From Bradyrhizobium diazoefficiens (GTDB lineage Bacteria > Pseudomonadota > Alphaproteobacteria > Rhizobiales > Xanthobacteraceae), in NCBI RefSeq assembly GCF_018131015.1, contig NZ_JAFCJJ010000036.1, positions 27,501 through 68,307 of the forward strand: a stretch of DNA of 40,807 nt, written 5' to 3'. Under the pieces are notes generated by a model. It saw nothing but the letters and a program-made list of their open reading frames with translations, made no database searches and was not told where the DNA came from. Positions 33,540 to 40,807 of the stretch are shown piece after piece (the stretch's first letter is position 1; every line of letters starts with the position of its first letter). The translations under genes and the position numbers were made by a program.

Positions 33540-35414
33540 TCACATCGTCTTCAGAAACTCCACCAGCGCCCGCCGCTCCTCCGGCTTCAGGAGGCGCCCG
33601 ATCACGCCGTTCTTTAGATTTTCCTTGCTCCCGTCGCCATTGAACTCGTGCCCGGTGTTGTAATTGCCGCGGATGCTCGTATCGAGCTCGAATCCGCCTT
33701 CCAGCCTGTCATGGCGATATCCGACATTGACCGGGTCGTATTCGCGGTTGCCGAGGTAGAACTTTTTCGGCCGCTCGCTGACCGGCGACAGCAGGGCATA
33801 AAGATTGGGCACCGAGCCGTTGTGCAGGTAGGGCGGCGTTGCCCAGATCCCGTTGAGCGGCCGCGCCTTGTAGGCCAGCGGCGCCTGGATGCCGTTGTTC
33901 CGGTATCCGTTCAGCTCGTCGCGCTGTTCCGGCCCGACCGGCGGCGTTTGGCCGTCGTACCAGTGCTTGATGGTCTTTTCGGTGACTTCACCGAGCGCAA
34001 AGCCGAAACTGTCGGAGGAAATAGCGAGCTCCGGTGGAACCGTGACCTTGCGGTCGAGCATGTCTTTTGCCTGCGCCGGGTCGGTGCCGATATGCGTGAT
34101 CGGGACGGCCTCGAGGCGGAGATAGCGCTCGCCCGGATAACGCTCCTGCGTCCGCTTGTCCGGCAGCGACCAGCGGTCGGACGTCCAGAACTCGGGACTG
34201 CCCACCGGCGCCTGGTGACATCCCTGGCAATTCTCCTTGTAGAGCGTCGCACCCTGCCCGGCGAGTTTCTGGTCGATGGGAGGAAGCTCGGCAGGCCATT
34301 GCGGCGACTTCAATCCGGTGAAGCCGGTGCTTTGGTTCGGCTGTTTCCCGGCCAGCGATTTCTCGATCCGGTCCAGGTTCATGAATTCGATGCCGGAGTT
34401 GTACAGGCCGCCTCGCGCGCTCGTCAGATTGACCATCGCGGAGACGCCCATGGCTTCACCGGCATTGCGCACCATGGGCTCTTCGATCGATGCGTTGTAC
34501 TGGACCCAGTCGAACCACGAGGCGTCCCAGATGCGCGGGAAATGCACCGGCGCCGATGTGGCGGCATAGTTGGCGGGAATCTTGAGGTCGACCGCAAAGA
34601 CCTCGTTGCCGATGCGGTTCAACGCGTCGAGCCTGCCGAATCCCTCGACCACGTTCTGCGGTGCGACCATGGCGTCGAGATTGGAGAGGCCCTGGCCTTG
34701 CGCCAGCACCTTGCCGAGCTGCGCAAGCAGCTGGCTTTTTTCCACCTCGCTCGCGTCTTTCCCGATCACCCTTTCGGCAAAGCGGTCGAAGCGGTAGGGC
34801 ACGAAGCGCGTGAACGCCAGCGAGAGGCCGAGCGCGGTCCTGAACTTGCCGAGATCCGTAAGCGCCGGGCCGCCGTCGACCAGTAGCTCTGTCCCCTGGT
34901 AGGTGAAACGTCCGGTGTGGCAGGCCGCGCAGGTCAGCCCGATCCGTGTCATGTCATTGTAGGGCGGCCGTGGATTTTTCCAGGGTTGCGCGGTGGCGTC
35001 GACCATGGCCTTGCCGCGCGCCATGCCGACGGGCAATCCGAGCTTGGGATCTGACGGATCGGGAATGAATCCGAAGCGGTCGAGATAGGCGGGGTCGCTC
35101 AGGAGTCCCACCGATGTCAGCGACAGCACCGGCTGTTCGAGGGCCATGAACCATTCGTAGGGAACGTGGAACGTCGCTGTGCCCTGGTCGGCATGATGAA
35201 CCCAGTCGCGCTGATCCTTCCAGTTCTGGTCGAGCCAGCGGGTCTTCTGCACGGCAGGATATTCCGGCAGCTTCACCTTGATGCCGTCATAGACCTTGGC
35301 GACATAGGGATAGGCCACGGCCCCCGCGATCACGACGACCGCGGCAACCGTGACGGAGAAGAGCAGCGCCAGCTTGGCGACGATCGCACCCGATTCCCCC
35401 ACCATCTTGCTCAT
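33540..35414 (-). CDS. Membrane-anchored di-heme c-type cytochrome, RoxA-like / cytochrome c peroxidase family
   Basis: A 624-residue protein with one N-terminal hydrophobic helix (about 13-35) that anchors it to the membrane with the rest in the periplasm. Two c-type haem sites are visible: CAACH (C162, C165, H166) and CQGCH (C396, C399, H400). The C-terminal block with ATPPYLHNGSVPNLYALLSP is characteristic of the RoxA (rubber oxygenase)/MauG/bacterial CcP superfamily. The size fits RoxA-like proteins better than the roughly 330-residue CcpA enzymes. It could use peroxide or O2 to oxidise a lipid or polymer; the substrate is unknown. The ATG at 35414 has AAGGAGA five bases upstream. A DyP peroxidase gene lies upstream on the same strand across a 280-base gap with a family C repeat. 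Confidence 0.85.
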   Translation of the reverse strand: MSKMVGESGAIVAKLALLFSVTVAAVVVIAGAVAYPYVAKVYDGIKVKLPEYPAVQKTRWLDQNWKDQRDWVHHADQGTATFHVPYEWFMALEQPVLSLTSVGLLSDPAYLDRFGFIPDPSDPKLGLPVGMARGKAMVDATAQPWKNPRPPYNDMTRIGLTCAACHTGRFTYQGTELLVDGGPALTDLGKFRTALGLSLAFTRFVPYRFDRFAERVIGKDASEVEKSQLLAQLGKVLAQGQGLSNLDAMVAPQNVVEGFGRLDALNRIGNEVFAVDLKIPANYAATSAPVHFPRIWDASWFDWVQYNASIEEPMVRNAGEAMGVSAMVNLTSARGGLYNSGIEFMNLDRIEKSLAGKQPNQSTGFTGLKSPQWPAELPPIDQKLAGQGATLYKENCQGCHQAPVGSPEFWTSDRWSLPDKRTQERYPGERYLRLEAVPITHIGTDPAQAKDMLDRKVTVPPELAISSDSFGFALGEVTEKTIKHWYDGQTPPVGPEQRDELNGYRNNGIQAPLAYKARPLNGIWATPPYLHNGSVPNLYALLSPVSERPKKFYLGNREYDPVNVGYRHDRLEGGFELDTSIRGNYNTGHEFNGDGSKENLKNGVIGRLLKPEERRALVEFLKTM

Positions 35415-35503
35415 CTTGTTCTCCTTGGCAGAGTGTTGAAGATCTCAGCTAGAGCGGAATGGCTTCAGCTTGAATCGCCTGAGCAGCCGCACGTTCGGTG
35501 CAA

Positions 35504-35620
35504 CCTCTCCCGCTTGCGGGGGAGGTCGGCGCGAAGCGCCGGGTGGGGGCTCTCGCCTCATTGGGAGCGTCCATTGCGGAGACACCCCCACCCCAGCCCT
35601 CCCCCGCAAGCGGGAGAGGG
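35504..35620. repeat. Dispersed palindromic repeat, family C, copy 3
   Basis: The left end is CCTCTCCCGCTTGCGGGGGA and the right end is CCTCCCCCGCAAGCGGGAGA, inverted copies. An inner CGGCGCGAAGCGCCG hairpin and GGTGGGGG and CACCCCC blocks lie between. It stands between the DyP and the di-heme cytochrome genes. Confidence 0.87.
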
Positions 35621-35694
35621 AGCGCATCTGCATGTGTGGACCCATCAAGCCTAATCCCATCATGCTCCAGCACCTGGCAAAGGTCTTGAATCGA

Positions 35695-37071
35695 TCATGA
35701 TGGAGTTTCCGCCAGGAAGCGCAGCGCGGCGATGCCGGGCAGGAAAAAGTATTCTCCGCCGCGCGTGCTCACGAACGCCGGCAATCCGGTCAGGCGACGC
35801 CGCGGTGCTCCGCTGCGCGGGATGGTGAAACTTCCGCTCCCGTCATTGCCGCCGATCATCGGATCCTTGTCATTCCCGAGGCCGGCGAAGTCGCCGTCAT
35901 TGATCCAGACCTTCTGGACGAACTCGAATTGACGCGCGATGTCGGCGTTCACCAGCAGCATGACGGCGCCGCGCGCAGCGCCGTCATCGGCGCTCGCATC
36001 CGCGGGCAGGTGCGAGCCATAGGGCAAGCCCTGGCGCAGCAGCCGGTGCCGATGCACGGACGAACCATTCGGGCCTGCTATCCCGGAGCGCGGATTGAGG
36101 CGGCGCGCGTGCGCCCCCAGCGGGCAGTTCATTCCCCGCAAGTCGTCGAGATAGGTGAATTGATTGTTTCGCATGGCGTCGGCGGCGAGCACCGGGTCGT
36201 CGTGCTCTGCCGCCAGCGCCAGCGGCGCGCCGCTGCGCCAGCGTCCCATCATCTTCGCCGCCAGCAGCGCGGCGTCGGCCTCGTCCCTGGCGGAGCGTTT
36301 CAGGAAATCCCGGAACGCAAAGACATGCTGGTGCAGCTTGCGCAACACCACGAAGCTGCCATTGCCGGCAAGGCTAGCCGGGCTCGGCAGGTCGGGGATC
36401 GTGCCGGTCTCGTCAGGCCGCCCGAGCACGAACTCGCCGGTCTTCAGCGCGCGCCAGCCATCCGCCTCCGGAACGCCCGCGCCAGGCAACATCGGCTCGC
36501 CGCTACCCTCGATGGCGGGTTGGGTAATTCCGTCACGATAGCCGAAATGCTCGATCGGCACCGGCCTGCCATCCGGCCCGGGCAGCAATTTCGCGTCGAT
36601 GGTATCGGCCAGGGTCAGGCCGTTATCGCGAAAATCAGACAGCAAGGCTGCCGAAGCGGCATCGCGATCCGCTGGTGTCATCGCGCTGACGACAACGAGC
36701 ATATGCACGCCCTTGTCGAACGGGGCGTCCCAGTGCACTGGGGCGCTGTCGCCGACATCGCCGAGCCGGTCGGCGCGCGCAGCCATGCCTTGCTGGAATT
36801 CCTGCGGGAAACTCGACAGGCTGGCCTGCGGCGTGCCGATCGCCGACAGGCCCTGCCACGAGAGGGCGACGTTGAGGGCTTGTGAGGACGGTGCGTCCAG
36901 TCCTGCCACCGTCGTGCATCGCCCGGCAACGCCACCTAACCATCGCCGAACGCGAGCGGGGTCGCTCACATCAAGCAGATGATAGTGCGCAAACGGGAAG
37001 CGATACGGACGCATCGCCATTCCCTGGATGTCGGCCCGATCCAGGTCGCCAGCGACCGACGGGGCAGGCAT
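35695..37071 (-). CDS. DyP-type (dye-decolorizing) haem peroxidase
   Basis: A 458-residue peroxidase with b-type haem. The GxxDG motif is FGYRDGITQP with catalytic D180. The proximal haem ligand is H321 in CPLGAHARRLNPR. The distal Arg lies in the HRHRLLRQGLPYG segment (340-352). The end has VSTRGGEYFFLPGI. No Tat or Sec signal is visible, so it should be cytosolic or encapsulated; the adjoining cytochrome is periplasmic. It is longer than typical bacterial A/B-type DyPs and closer in size to the extended class. The start at 37071 (GACGGGAA upstream) follows the stop of the 150-residue gene by six bases, so these two are cotranscribed. The natural substrate is unknown. Confidence 0.9.
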   Translation of the reverse strand: MPAPSVAGDLDRADIQGMAMRPYRFPFAHYHLLDVSDPARVRRWLGGVAGRCTTVAGLDAPSSQALNVALSWQGLSAIGTPQASLSSFPQEFQQGMAARADRLGDVGDSAPVHWDAPFDKGVHMLVVVSAMTPADRDAASAALLSDFRDNGLTLADTIDAKLLPGPDGRPVPIEHFGYRDGITQPAIEGSGEPMLPGAGVPEADGWRALKTGEFVLGRPDETGTIPDLPSPASLAGNGSFVVLRKLHQHVFAFRDFLKRSARDEADAALLAAKMMGRWRSGAPLALAAEHDDPVLAADAMRNNQFTYLDDLRGMNCPLGAHARRLNPRSGIAGPNGSSVHRHRLLRQGLPYGSHLPADASADDGAARGAVMLLVNADIARQFEFVQKVWINDGDFAGLGNDKDPMIGGNDGSGSFTIPRSGAPRRRLTGLPAFVSTRGGEYFFLPGIAALRFLAETPS

Positions 37072-37077
37072 TTCCCG

Positions 37078-37530
37078 TCAACCGATCTGGTCGAGGAACT
37101 TGTCGAATTTGGCTTTCCAGTCCAGCGCCTTGTTGGTGTCGGCGACGGTCACATCCGGATTGGCGCAGTAATAGCCGGTGGTTTCGATGGCGCTTCCGAG
37201 AATGTAGTCGCGCAGCTTTGGATAGTCGCGCGCGCCCGGATATCCTTCGCAGTGGCCCCAGATCGCGTCGATGCCGTCGGGCGCGCGCTCGGCGAAGTCG
37301 CGCATGTAGTCTTCGACGTCGCCGTCGAAATTGGTGGCGAAGAACAGGCGCGTGTCGTTGTCGAAGATGACCCAGCGCACGATATGGATCGTCCCGAGCG
37401 AGGCGATCTTGCCGCCGTTTGCAGCGGTGAGCCCCTGAAGCGTCCGGCGCAGCGCGTCGGCGTGATCGGGGAGAATTTTGGTGATGGCGGTAAGAGCGCT
37501 GACCTTACCCATTTTCAGTACGACACCCAT
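37078..37530 (-). CDS. Conserved protein of unknown function beside the DyP peroxidase
   Basis: A 150-residue protein without signal peptide or membrane helix. I do not recognise a named family with certainty. Segments such as VSALTAITKILP, TIHIVRWVIFDNDTRLFFATNFDGD, YMRDFAERAPDGIDAIWGHCEGYPG and YCANPDVTV alternate strands and helices as in dimeric alpha/beta-barrel (ferredoxin-like) proteins, the fold group that also contains DyP and chlorite dismutase. A single HCEGYP motif carries a possible metal or haem ligand. The ATG at 37530 has AGGGAGA seven bases upstream. It heads the unit with DyP (6-base gap) and probably the di-heme cytochrome. An accessory or peroxide-linked role is inferred from that context only. 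Confidence 0.75.
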   Translation of the reverse strand: MGVVLKMGKVSALTAITKILPDHADALRRTLQGLTAANGGKIASLGTIHIVRWVIFDNDTRLFFATNFDGDVEDYMRDFAERAPDGIDAIWGHCEGYPGARDYPKLRDYILGSAIETTGYYCANPDVTVADTNKALDWKAKFDKFLDQIG

Positions 37531-38111
37531 GGCAAATTCTCCCTGTTGTCCGCGAGCATCGTCGCGGGAACGGCTCATTCTCGGTATGGCTGCATGCATT
37601 GTCTCGACGAACTCACGCCGGTGTCGTTATCATGAATTACAACTACAATTTGTGACCTGCTTCACTGAAGTCCCGCGGTGCTCGGCCGGCCCAATGACAA
37701 ACGCGCGATCAAGGATGAATTTGGGGCGCGGCTGTTCCCGGCGCGAAGCTCGCCTGCGGCAACGCCGGCTTTCCTGTTGCGGCGGGTGGATGAGAACGCG
37801 GTACCTCCCACTCGGGGTCATGCCCCGGCTTGACCGGGGCATCCAGTACGCCGCGGCGCTGATTGCAGGAGCGAGTTCTCCAACACGGGCCTCTGGAATA
37901 CTGGATCGCCCGGTCGAGGCCGGGCGATGACAGCGGAGATCGCGGCGCCCCGCCTGCCTTGAACACGCGCGCGAACACATGATGGCAGTGGCTCGGGCGT
38001 TCGGTTCGTCGTCGGCTTCGCACGCCTCGACCTCGCCCTGAATCCGCGATGGCAGAAACTGCCGGGTATTCGTCATTGCGGCCATCGGGGGGGCGTGCCT
38101 AGCATCTCCCC
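37531..38111. other. 581-base gap between the haem module and the glxA-like operon
   Basis: No convincing gene is present. The end near 37630-37655 is AT-rich (ATTACAACTACAATTTGTGA) and may hold the promoter of the haem module; on the minus strand it reads TTGTAGTTGTAATTCATGAT. The middle holds a family A repeat at 37817-37931. A 166-codon frame on the minus strand (37630-38130) reads through that repeat and overlaps the glxA-like start, and is rejected. Next to 38112 no clear ribosome binding site is visible. Confidence 0.55.
37817..37931. repeat. Dispersed palindromic repeat, family A, copy 4 (longest, divergent)
   Basis: The left arm is GTCATGCCCCGGCTTGACCG and the right arm ends GTCGAGGCCGGGCGATGAC. 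Inner arms GGGGCATCCAGTA and TACTGGATCGCCC pair. It differs from copies 1-3 by CCAGTA in place of CCACG and is about 30 bases longer. Confidence 0.82.
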
Positions 38112-39101
38112 ATGTCGAGACGCATCGCAATCCTTCTCTACCCCGGCTGCCAGAGCCTGGATGTCAGCGGCCCCTGTGAGGTCTTTGCCGGCGCCAATCG
38201 CTATCTGCAGGCGCAGGGAAAGGCGGCGGCCTATGCGCTGAGCCTGCTTGCGGGGACGCGCGAGGTCGTGACCGAGAGCGGACTGCGCCTGGTTGCGGAT
38301 GCCACGCCCCGCAGCGTCAAGGCACGGCTGGATACTCTCCTCGTTCCCGGCGGCTTCTGCAGCGCCGAGGCAAAGCACGATCCTCGCCTGCTTGCGGATG
38401 TGCGTCGCCTCGCGGCGCAATCGCGGCGGGTGGCCGCCGTCTGCACCGGCTCATTCGTGCTTGCGGCTGCCGGCCTGCTCAACGGCCGCCGTGCCACCAC
38501 GCATTGGGCGTTCTGCGAGCGCCTCGCGCGGCGCTATCCCAAGGTCGAGGTCGATCCCGAGCCGATCTATGTGCGCGATGGCCGCATCTTCACGTCGGCC
38601 GGGGTGACGGCCGGCATCGACTTGTCGCTCGCCCTGGTCGAGGCCGATCTCGGCCGCGAAGCGGCGCTGACGGTTGCACGCTGGCTCGTTCTGTTCCTGC
38701 GCCGGCCGGGGAGCCAGCGCCAGTTCAGTGCGCATCTGCGCGGCCAGATGGCGGAGCGCGACGGCCTGCGTCGTGTCCAAGGCTACATCGCCGATCACCT
38801 CGACGAGAATCTCGGCGTCGAGGCGCTTGCCGCTGTCGCCGCGATGAGCCCCCGCCACTTCGCGCGCCTCTTCAAGGCGGAGGTGGGGCTGACGCCGGCG
38901 CGCTATATCGCCCAGTTGCGCCTGGAGGCCGCGCGCCGGCAGCTCGAGGAAGGGCGGCAGTCCATCGAGCGCGTCGCCGCCGCGTGCGGCTTCGGAACGG
39001 CCGATACGCTGCGGCGCTGCTTCAAGCGCGAGCTCAAGACCGAGCCGAGCGAGTATCGGCGCCGGTTCCAGAGCTCCGGCCCCGCCCACACCCTGCAGTG
39101 A
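38112..39101 (+). CDS. GlxA-like AraC-family regulator with DJ-1/PfpI domain
   Basis: A 329-residue transcriptional regulator. Residues about 1-175 form a DJ-1/PfpI-like sensor domain: RRIAILLYPGCQSLDVSGP and VAAVCTGSFVLAAAGLLNGRRATTHW with C111 at the nucleophile elbow. Residues about 220-322 form an AraC/XylS pair of helix-turn-helix motifs (LGVEALAAVAAMSPRHFARLFKAEVGLTPARYI, then IERVAAACGFGTADTLRRCFKREL). It probably activates the two genes behind it, which include a stand-alone DJ-1 protein related to its own sensor domain. The ATG at 38112 directly precedes the first strand; no good ribosome site is seen, so a leaderless transcript is possible. Confidence 0.9.
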   Translation: MSRRIAILLYPGCQSLDVSGPCEVFAGANRYLQAQGKAAAYALSLLAGTREVVTESGLRLVADATPRSVKARLDTLLVPGGFCSAEAKHDPRLLADVRRLAAQSRRVAAVCTGSFVLAAAGLLNGRRATTHWAFCERLARRYPKVEVDPEPIYVRDGRIFTSAGVTAGIDLSLALVEADLGREAALTVARWLVLFLRRPGSQRQFSAHLRGQMAERDGLRRVQGYIADHLDENLGVEALAAVAAMSPRHFARLFKAEVGLTPARYIAQLRLEAARRQLEEGRQSIERVAAACGFGTADTLRRCFKRELKTEPSEYRRRFQSSGPAHTLQ

Positions 39102-39126
39102 AATCCTGTCTGTCGAGGAGTTGCCC

Positions 39127-39840
39127 ATGAAATCCGTCACGCGCCTTTCCATGCTGATCTATGACGGCATCACAACGCTCGACGCGATCGGCGGCTACGA
39201 GGTGCTGGCCCGCTTGCCGGGCATCGAGCTCGAGTTCGTCGGGCCCGAGCGGGGCGTCGTGGCGGCCGACACGCGGCGTCTGGGTCTCGTGGCCTGGCGA
39301 AGTTTTGCGGAGGTGCAGAGCACAGACATTCTTTACGTGCCGGGCGGGCCGGGCGGTCGCGTCCTCGAGCAGGACGAGCGCTTCCTCGACTATTTGCGCC
39401 TGCTCGATCGCAGCTCGACCTGGACGGTCGGGATCTGCAATGGCGTGACCCTGCTGGCCGCAGCCGGGCTGCTGAGGGGCCGGAAGGCGACGACCAACTG
39501 GTTCGACCAGAAGCGCATCGCGGACTACGGGGTCACTTTCGTCCCCGAGCGCTATCACCGCGAGGGGAAATATGTGACCGGCGCCGGCGTCTCGGCCAGC
39601 ATCGATACCGGCCTCTATCTCGCAAAACTTCTGGCCGGTGACAGGGTGGCGCAGGTCCTGCAGCTCGGCATCGAATATTATCCGGCCCCACCGTTTCCGG
39701 AGAAGTCGCCCGCCGAGGTGCCGGCGGCGCTTCAGCAGGTGGTCGCGCAATTCGAGCAGAGCGGCGGCCAGGAGATCCTGCGCCAGCGTCCGCCGTTCGA
39801 GGCGCTGCTGCCGCACGCCGGCGCGGCGTTCGGCACATGA
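39127..39840 (+). CDS. DJ-1/PfpI family protein (isonitrile hydratase-like)
   Basis: A 237-residue cytosolic protein of the DJ-1/PfpI superfamily. It opens with RLSMLIYDGITTLDAIGGYEVL. The elbow is TVGICNGVTLLAAAGLLRGRKATTNW with C104 as probable nucleophile. VTGAGVSASIDTGLYLAKLLAG is the usual third block. The closest known type by these motifs is isonitrile hydratase (InhA); family members also include glyoxalases and proteases. The ATG at 39127 has GAGGAG six bases upstream. It starts 25 bases after the regulator and overlaps the HD-domain gene by four bases, so all three are one operon. The pairing with an HD-domain enzyme suggests joint processing of a small nitrogen compound. Confidence 0.87.
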   Translation: MKSVTRLSMLIYDGITTLDAIGGYEVLARLPGIELEFVGPERGVVAADTRRLGLVAWRSFAEVQSTDILYVPGGPGGRVLEQDERFLDYLRLLDRSSTWTVGICNGVTLLAAAGLLRGRKATTNWFDQKRIADYGVTFVPERYHREGKYVTGAGVSASIDTGLYLAKLLAGDRVAQVLQLGIEYYPAPPFPEKSPAEVPAALQQVVAQFEQSGGQEILRQRPPFEALLPHAGAAFGT

Positions 39841-40379
39841 GTGCAACTCTGCCCGCGCTGACCGTCGAGACCGTCGATGACGTGCTGGACACGCAGTGGC
39901 GCGGCGATCGGTCGATGCTTGCACCCTACCGCAACCACGTGCTGCGCGTGGCGAGCTTCTGCCAGGCGCTGACCGGCGCCGTCGATCCCTTCGAGCTTGG
40001 TGTTGCAGGCGCCTTTCACGACCTCGGCGTCTGGAGCGTGCCGACGTGGGATTACCTCGCGCCGTCGCGCCGGATGGCGCGCGAGTGGCTGGCAGCGCGC
40101 GGGCGAACGGATTGCGCCGATCGCATCGAGGCCATGATCGAGCACCATCACAAGCTGACGCGCTATCACGGCTTGCACGAGGTCGCGGTCGAGGCCTTCC
40201 GCCGCGCGGACTGGATGGACGTCAGCCGGGGACGTCTGCGCTTCGGCGTGCCGGCCGGGACCATCGCCACGATCAAGCGGGCCCACCCCAACCTCGGCTT
40301 CCATGCCTTTCTGCGCAAGCGCACGGCGAGAGCCTTCATCGAGACGCCGCTCCGTCCGCTTCCGATGTTTCATTGGTGA
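39837..40379 (+). CDS. HD-domain metal-dependent hydrolase
   Basis: A 180-residue protein with an HD-type metal site: H34 in YRNHVLRV, H61-D62 in AFHDLG, a His cluster IEHHHKL (103-105) and D125 in RRADWMD. This spacing fits an HD-superfamily phosphohydrolase or a cyanamide hydratase-like enzyme. The ATG overlaps the stop of the DJ-1 gene (ATGA), so translation is coupled. An isonitrile or nitrile-type hydration partner role is a guess from the DJ-1 neighbour. The C-terminal third (GTIATIKRAHPNLGFHAFLRKRTARAF) carries no motif I know. Confidence 0.8.
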   Translation: MSATLPALTVETVDDVLDTQWRGDRSMLAPYRNHVLRVASFCQALTGAVDPFELGVAGAFHDLGVWSVPTWDYLAPSRRMAREWLAARGRTDCADRIEAMIEHHHKLTRYHGLHEVAVEAFRRADWMDVSRGRLRFGVPAGTIATIKRAHPNLGFHAFLRKRTARAFIETPLRPLPMFHW

Positions 40380-40515
40380 GGCATCCGACCGCCATGCCGG
40401 CCGGAGCGTTGTTGCATCCGGCGCAATGCTCTGTTTCGAAAGATTTGCTTGCGCGCCGCGCGCATTCCCGATGAACTGGACAGCCCCGCTGCCATGATCG
40501 AGAAGAGCTGAGCCA

Positions 40516-40807
40516 TGTTCCTGATCGGCCAATATGACTCCCCCTTCGTCCGCCGCGTCGCGATTGCGCTGCGGCTCTACGGCATCGCCTTCGAGCACAA
40601 GCCGTGGTCGACCTTCGGCGATGCCGACAGGATCGCGCCCTACAATCCGCTGCGCCGCGTGCCGACGCTGGTGCTCGACGACGGCGAGGCGCTGATCGAG
40701 AGCACGATCATCCTGGACTATCTCGACGAACTCGTCGGCGAGGGCAAGGCGATGCTGCCGCGTAGCGGCGCCGAGCGGCGCAAGCATTTGCGCATCTGCG
40801 CGCTCGC
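40516..40807 (+). CDS. Glutathione S-transferase family protein (3' end cut by window)
   Basis: The first 97 residues of a glutathione S-transferase. They form the thioredoxin-like N-terminal domain: MFLIGQYDSPFVRRVAIALRL with the probable glutathione-activating Ser9, NPLRRVPTLVLDDGEALIESTIILDYLDELVG with the cis-Pro and the ESxxI glutathione contact. The helical C-terminal domain begins at RKHLRICAL and runs out of the window. It is separated from the HD gene by 136 bases with no feature seen. The start has GAGCTGAGCC upstream. Substrate unknown. Confidence 0.9.

Noticed and set aside
37630..38130. A 166-codon frame on the minus strand in the large gap
   Set aside because: It runs through a family A repeat, overlaps the glxA-like start, and shows no protein family features.

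Overview
The window reads as a chromosomal segment of a Bradyrhizobium-like alphaproteobacterium (Nitrobacteraceae; Rhodopseudomonas and Afipia are close alternatives). The reasons are the high GC content, the dense coding, several dispersed palindromic intergenic repeats of a kind I associate with Bradyrhizobium genomes, Liv-type solute-binding genes in series, and a pim-type dicarboxylate beta-oxidation cluster whose gene lengths match the Rhodopseudomonas one as I remember it. I see no phage, IS element, CRISPR array, rRNA or tRNA gene. The taxonomic call is inference.

Region 1 (1-2092, minus strand): two tandem TakP-like TRAP binding proteins with Tat signals; the first is cut by the window edge. 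The duplication extends into their upstream DNA. Region 2 (2389-6543): a PRISE-like reductase (plus) converges on a minus-strand set of GntR regulator, EctD-like Fe(II)/2-oxoglutarate dioxygenase and SAF-domain dehydrogenase. A perfect 20-bp palindrome lies at the GntR promoter. Region 3 (6683-8095): an ECF41-type sigma factor diverges from an AhpD-like carboxymuconolactone decarboxylase protein. The gap holds two opposed copies of an ECF41-type promoter in one inverted repeat. Region 4 (8267-11873): two tandem alpha/beta hydrolases, an O6-alkylguanine-DNA alkyltransferase and a type-2 glycerate kinase.

Region 5 (12152-23697, minus strand): five Liv-type solute-binding protein genes in a row, then one permease set (livM, livH, livF, livG) and an IclR regulator. 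Four of the five binding-protein genes are followed by a strong intrinsic terminator. Region 6 (23828-31216, plus strand): a divergent pim-type operon of bifunctional hydratase/dehydrogenase, CoA ligase, large and small acyl-CoA dehydrogenase subunits, and an SDR. It has no thiolase gene. A 19-bp palindrome just downstream of a predicted promoter lies between iclR and this operon. Together regions 5 and 6 look like an uptake and beta-oxidation unit for dicarboxylic or fatty acids controlled by the IclR protein.

Region 7 (31417-33509): glycerol kinase and a GNAT acetyltransferase. Region 8 (33540-37530, minus strand): a 150-residue unrecognised protein, a DyP-type peroxidase and a membrane-anchored RoxA-like di-heme cytochrome, which look like one haem oxidation module of unknown substrate. 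Region 9 (38112-40379): a GlxA/AraC regulator, a DJ-1/PfpI protein and an HD-domain protein in one operon. A glutathione S-transferase gene runs off the right edge.

The best candidates for undescribed biology are the three-gene haem module of region 8, the mirrored ECF41 promoter pair of region 3, and the array of five binding proteins serving one permease.
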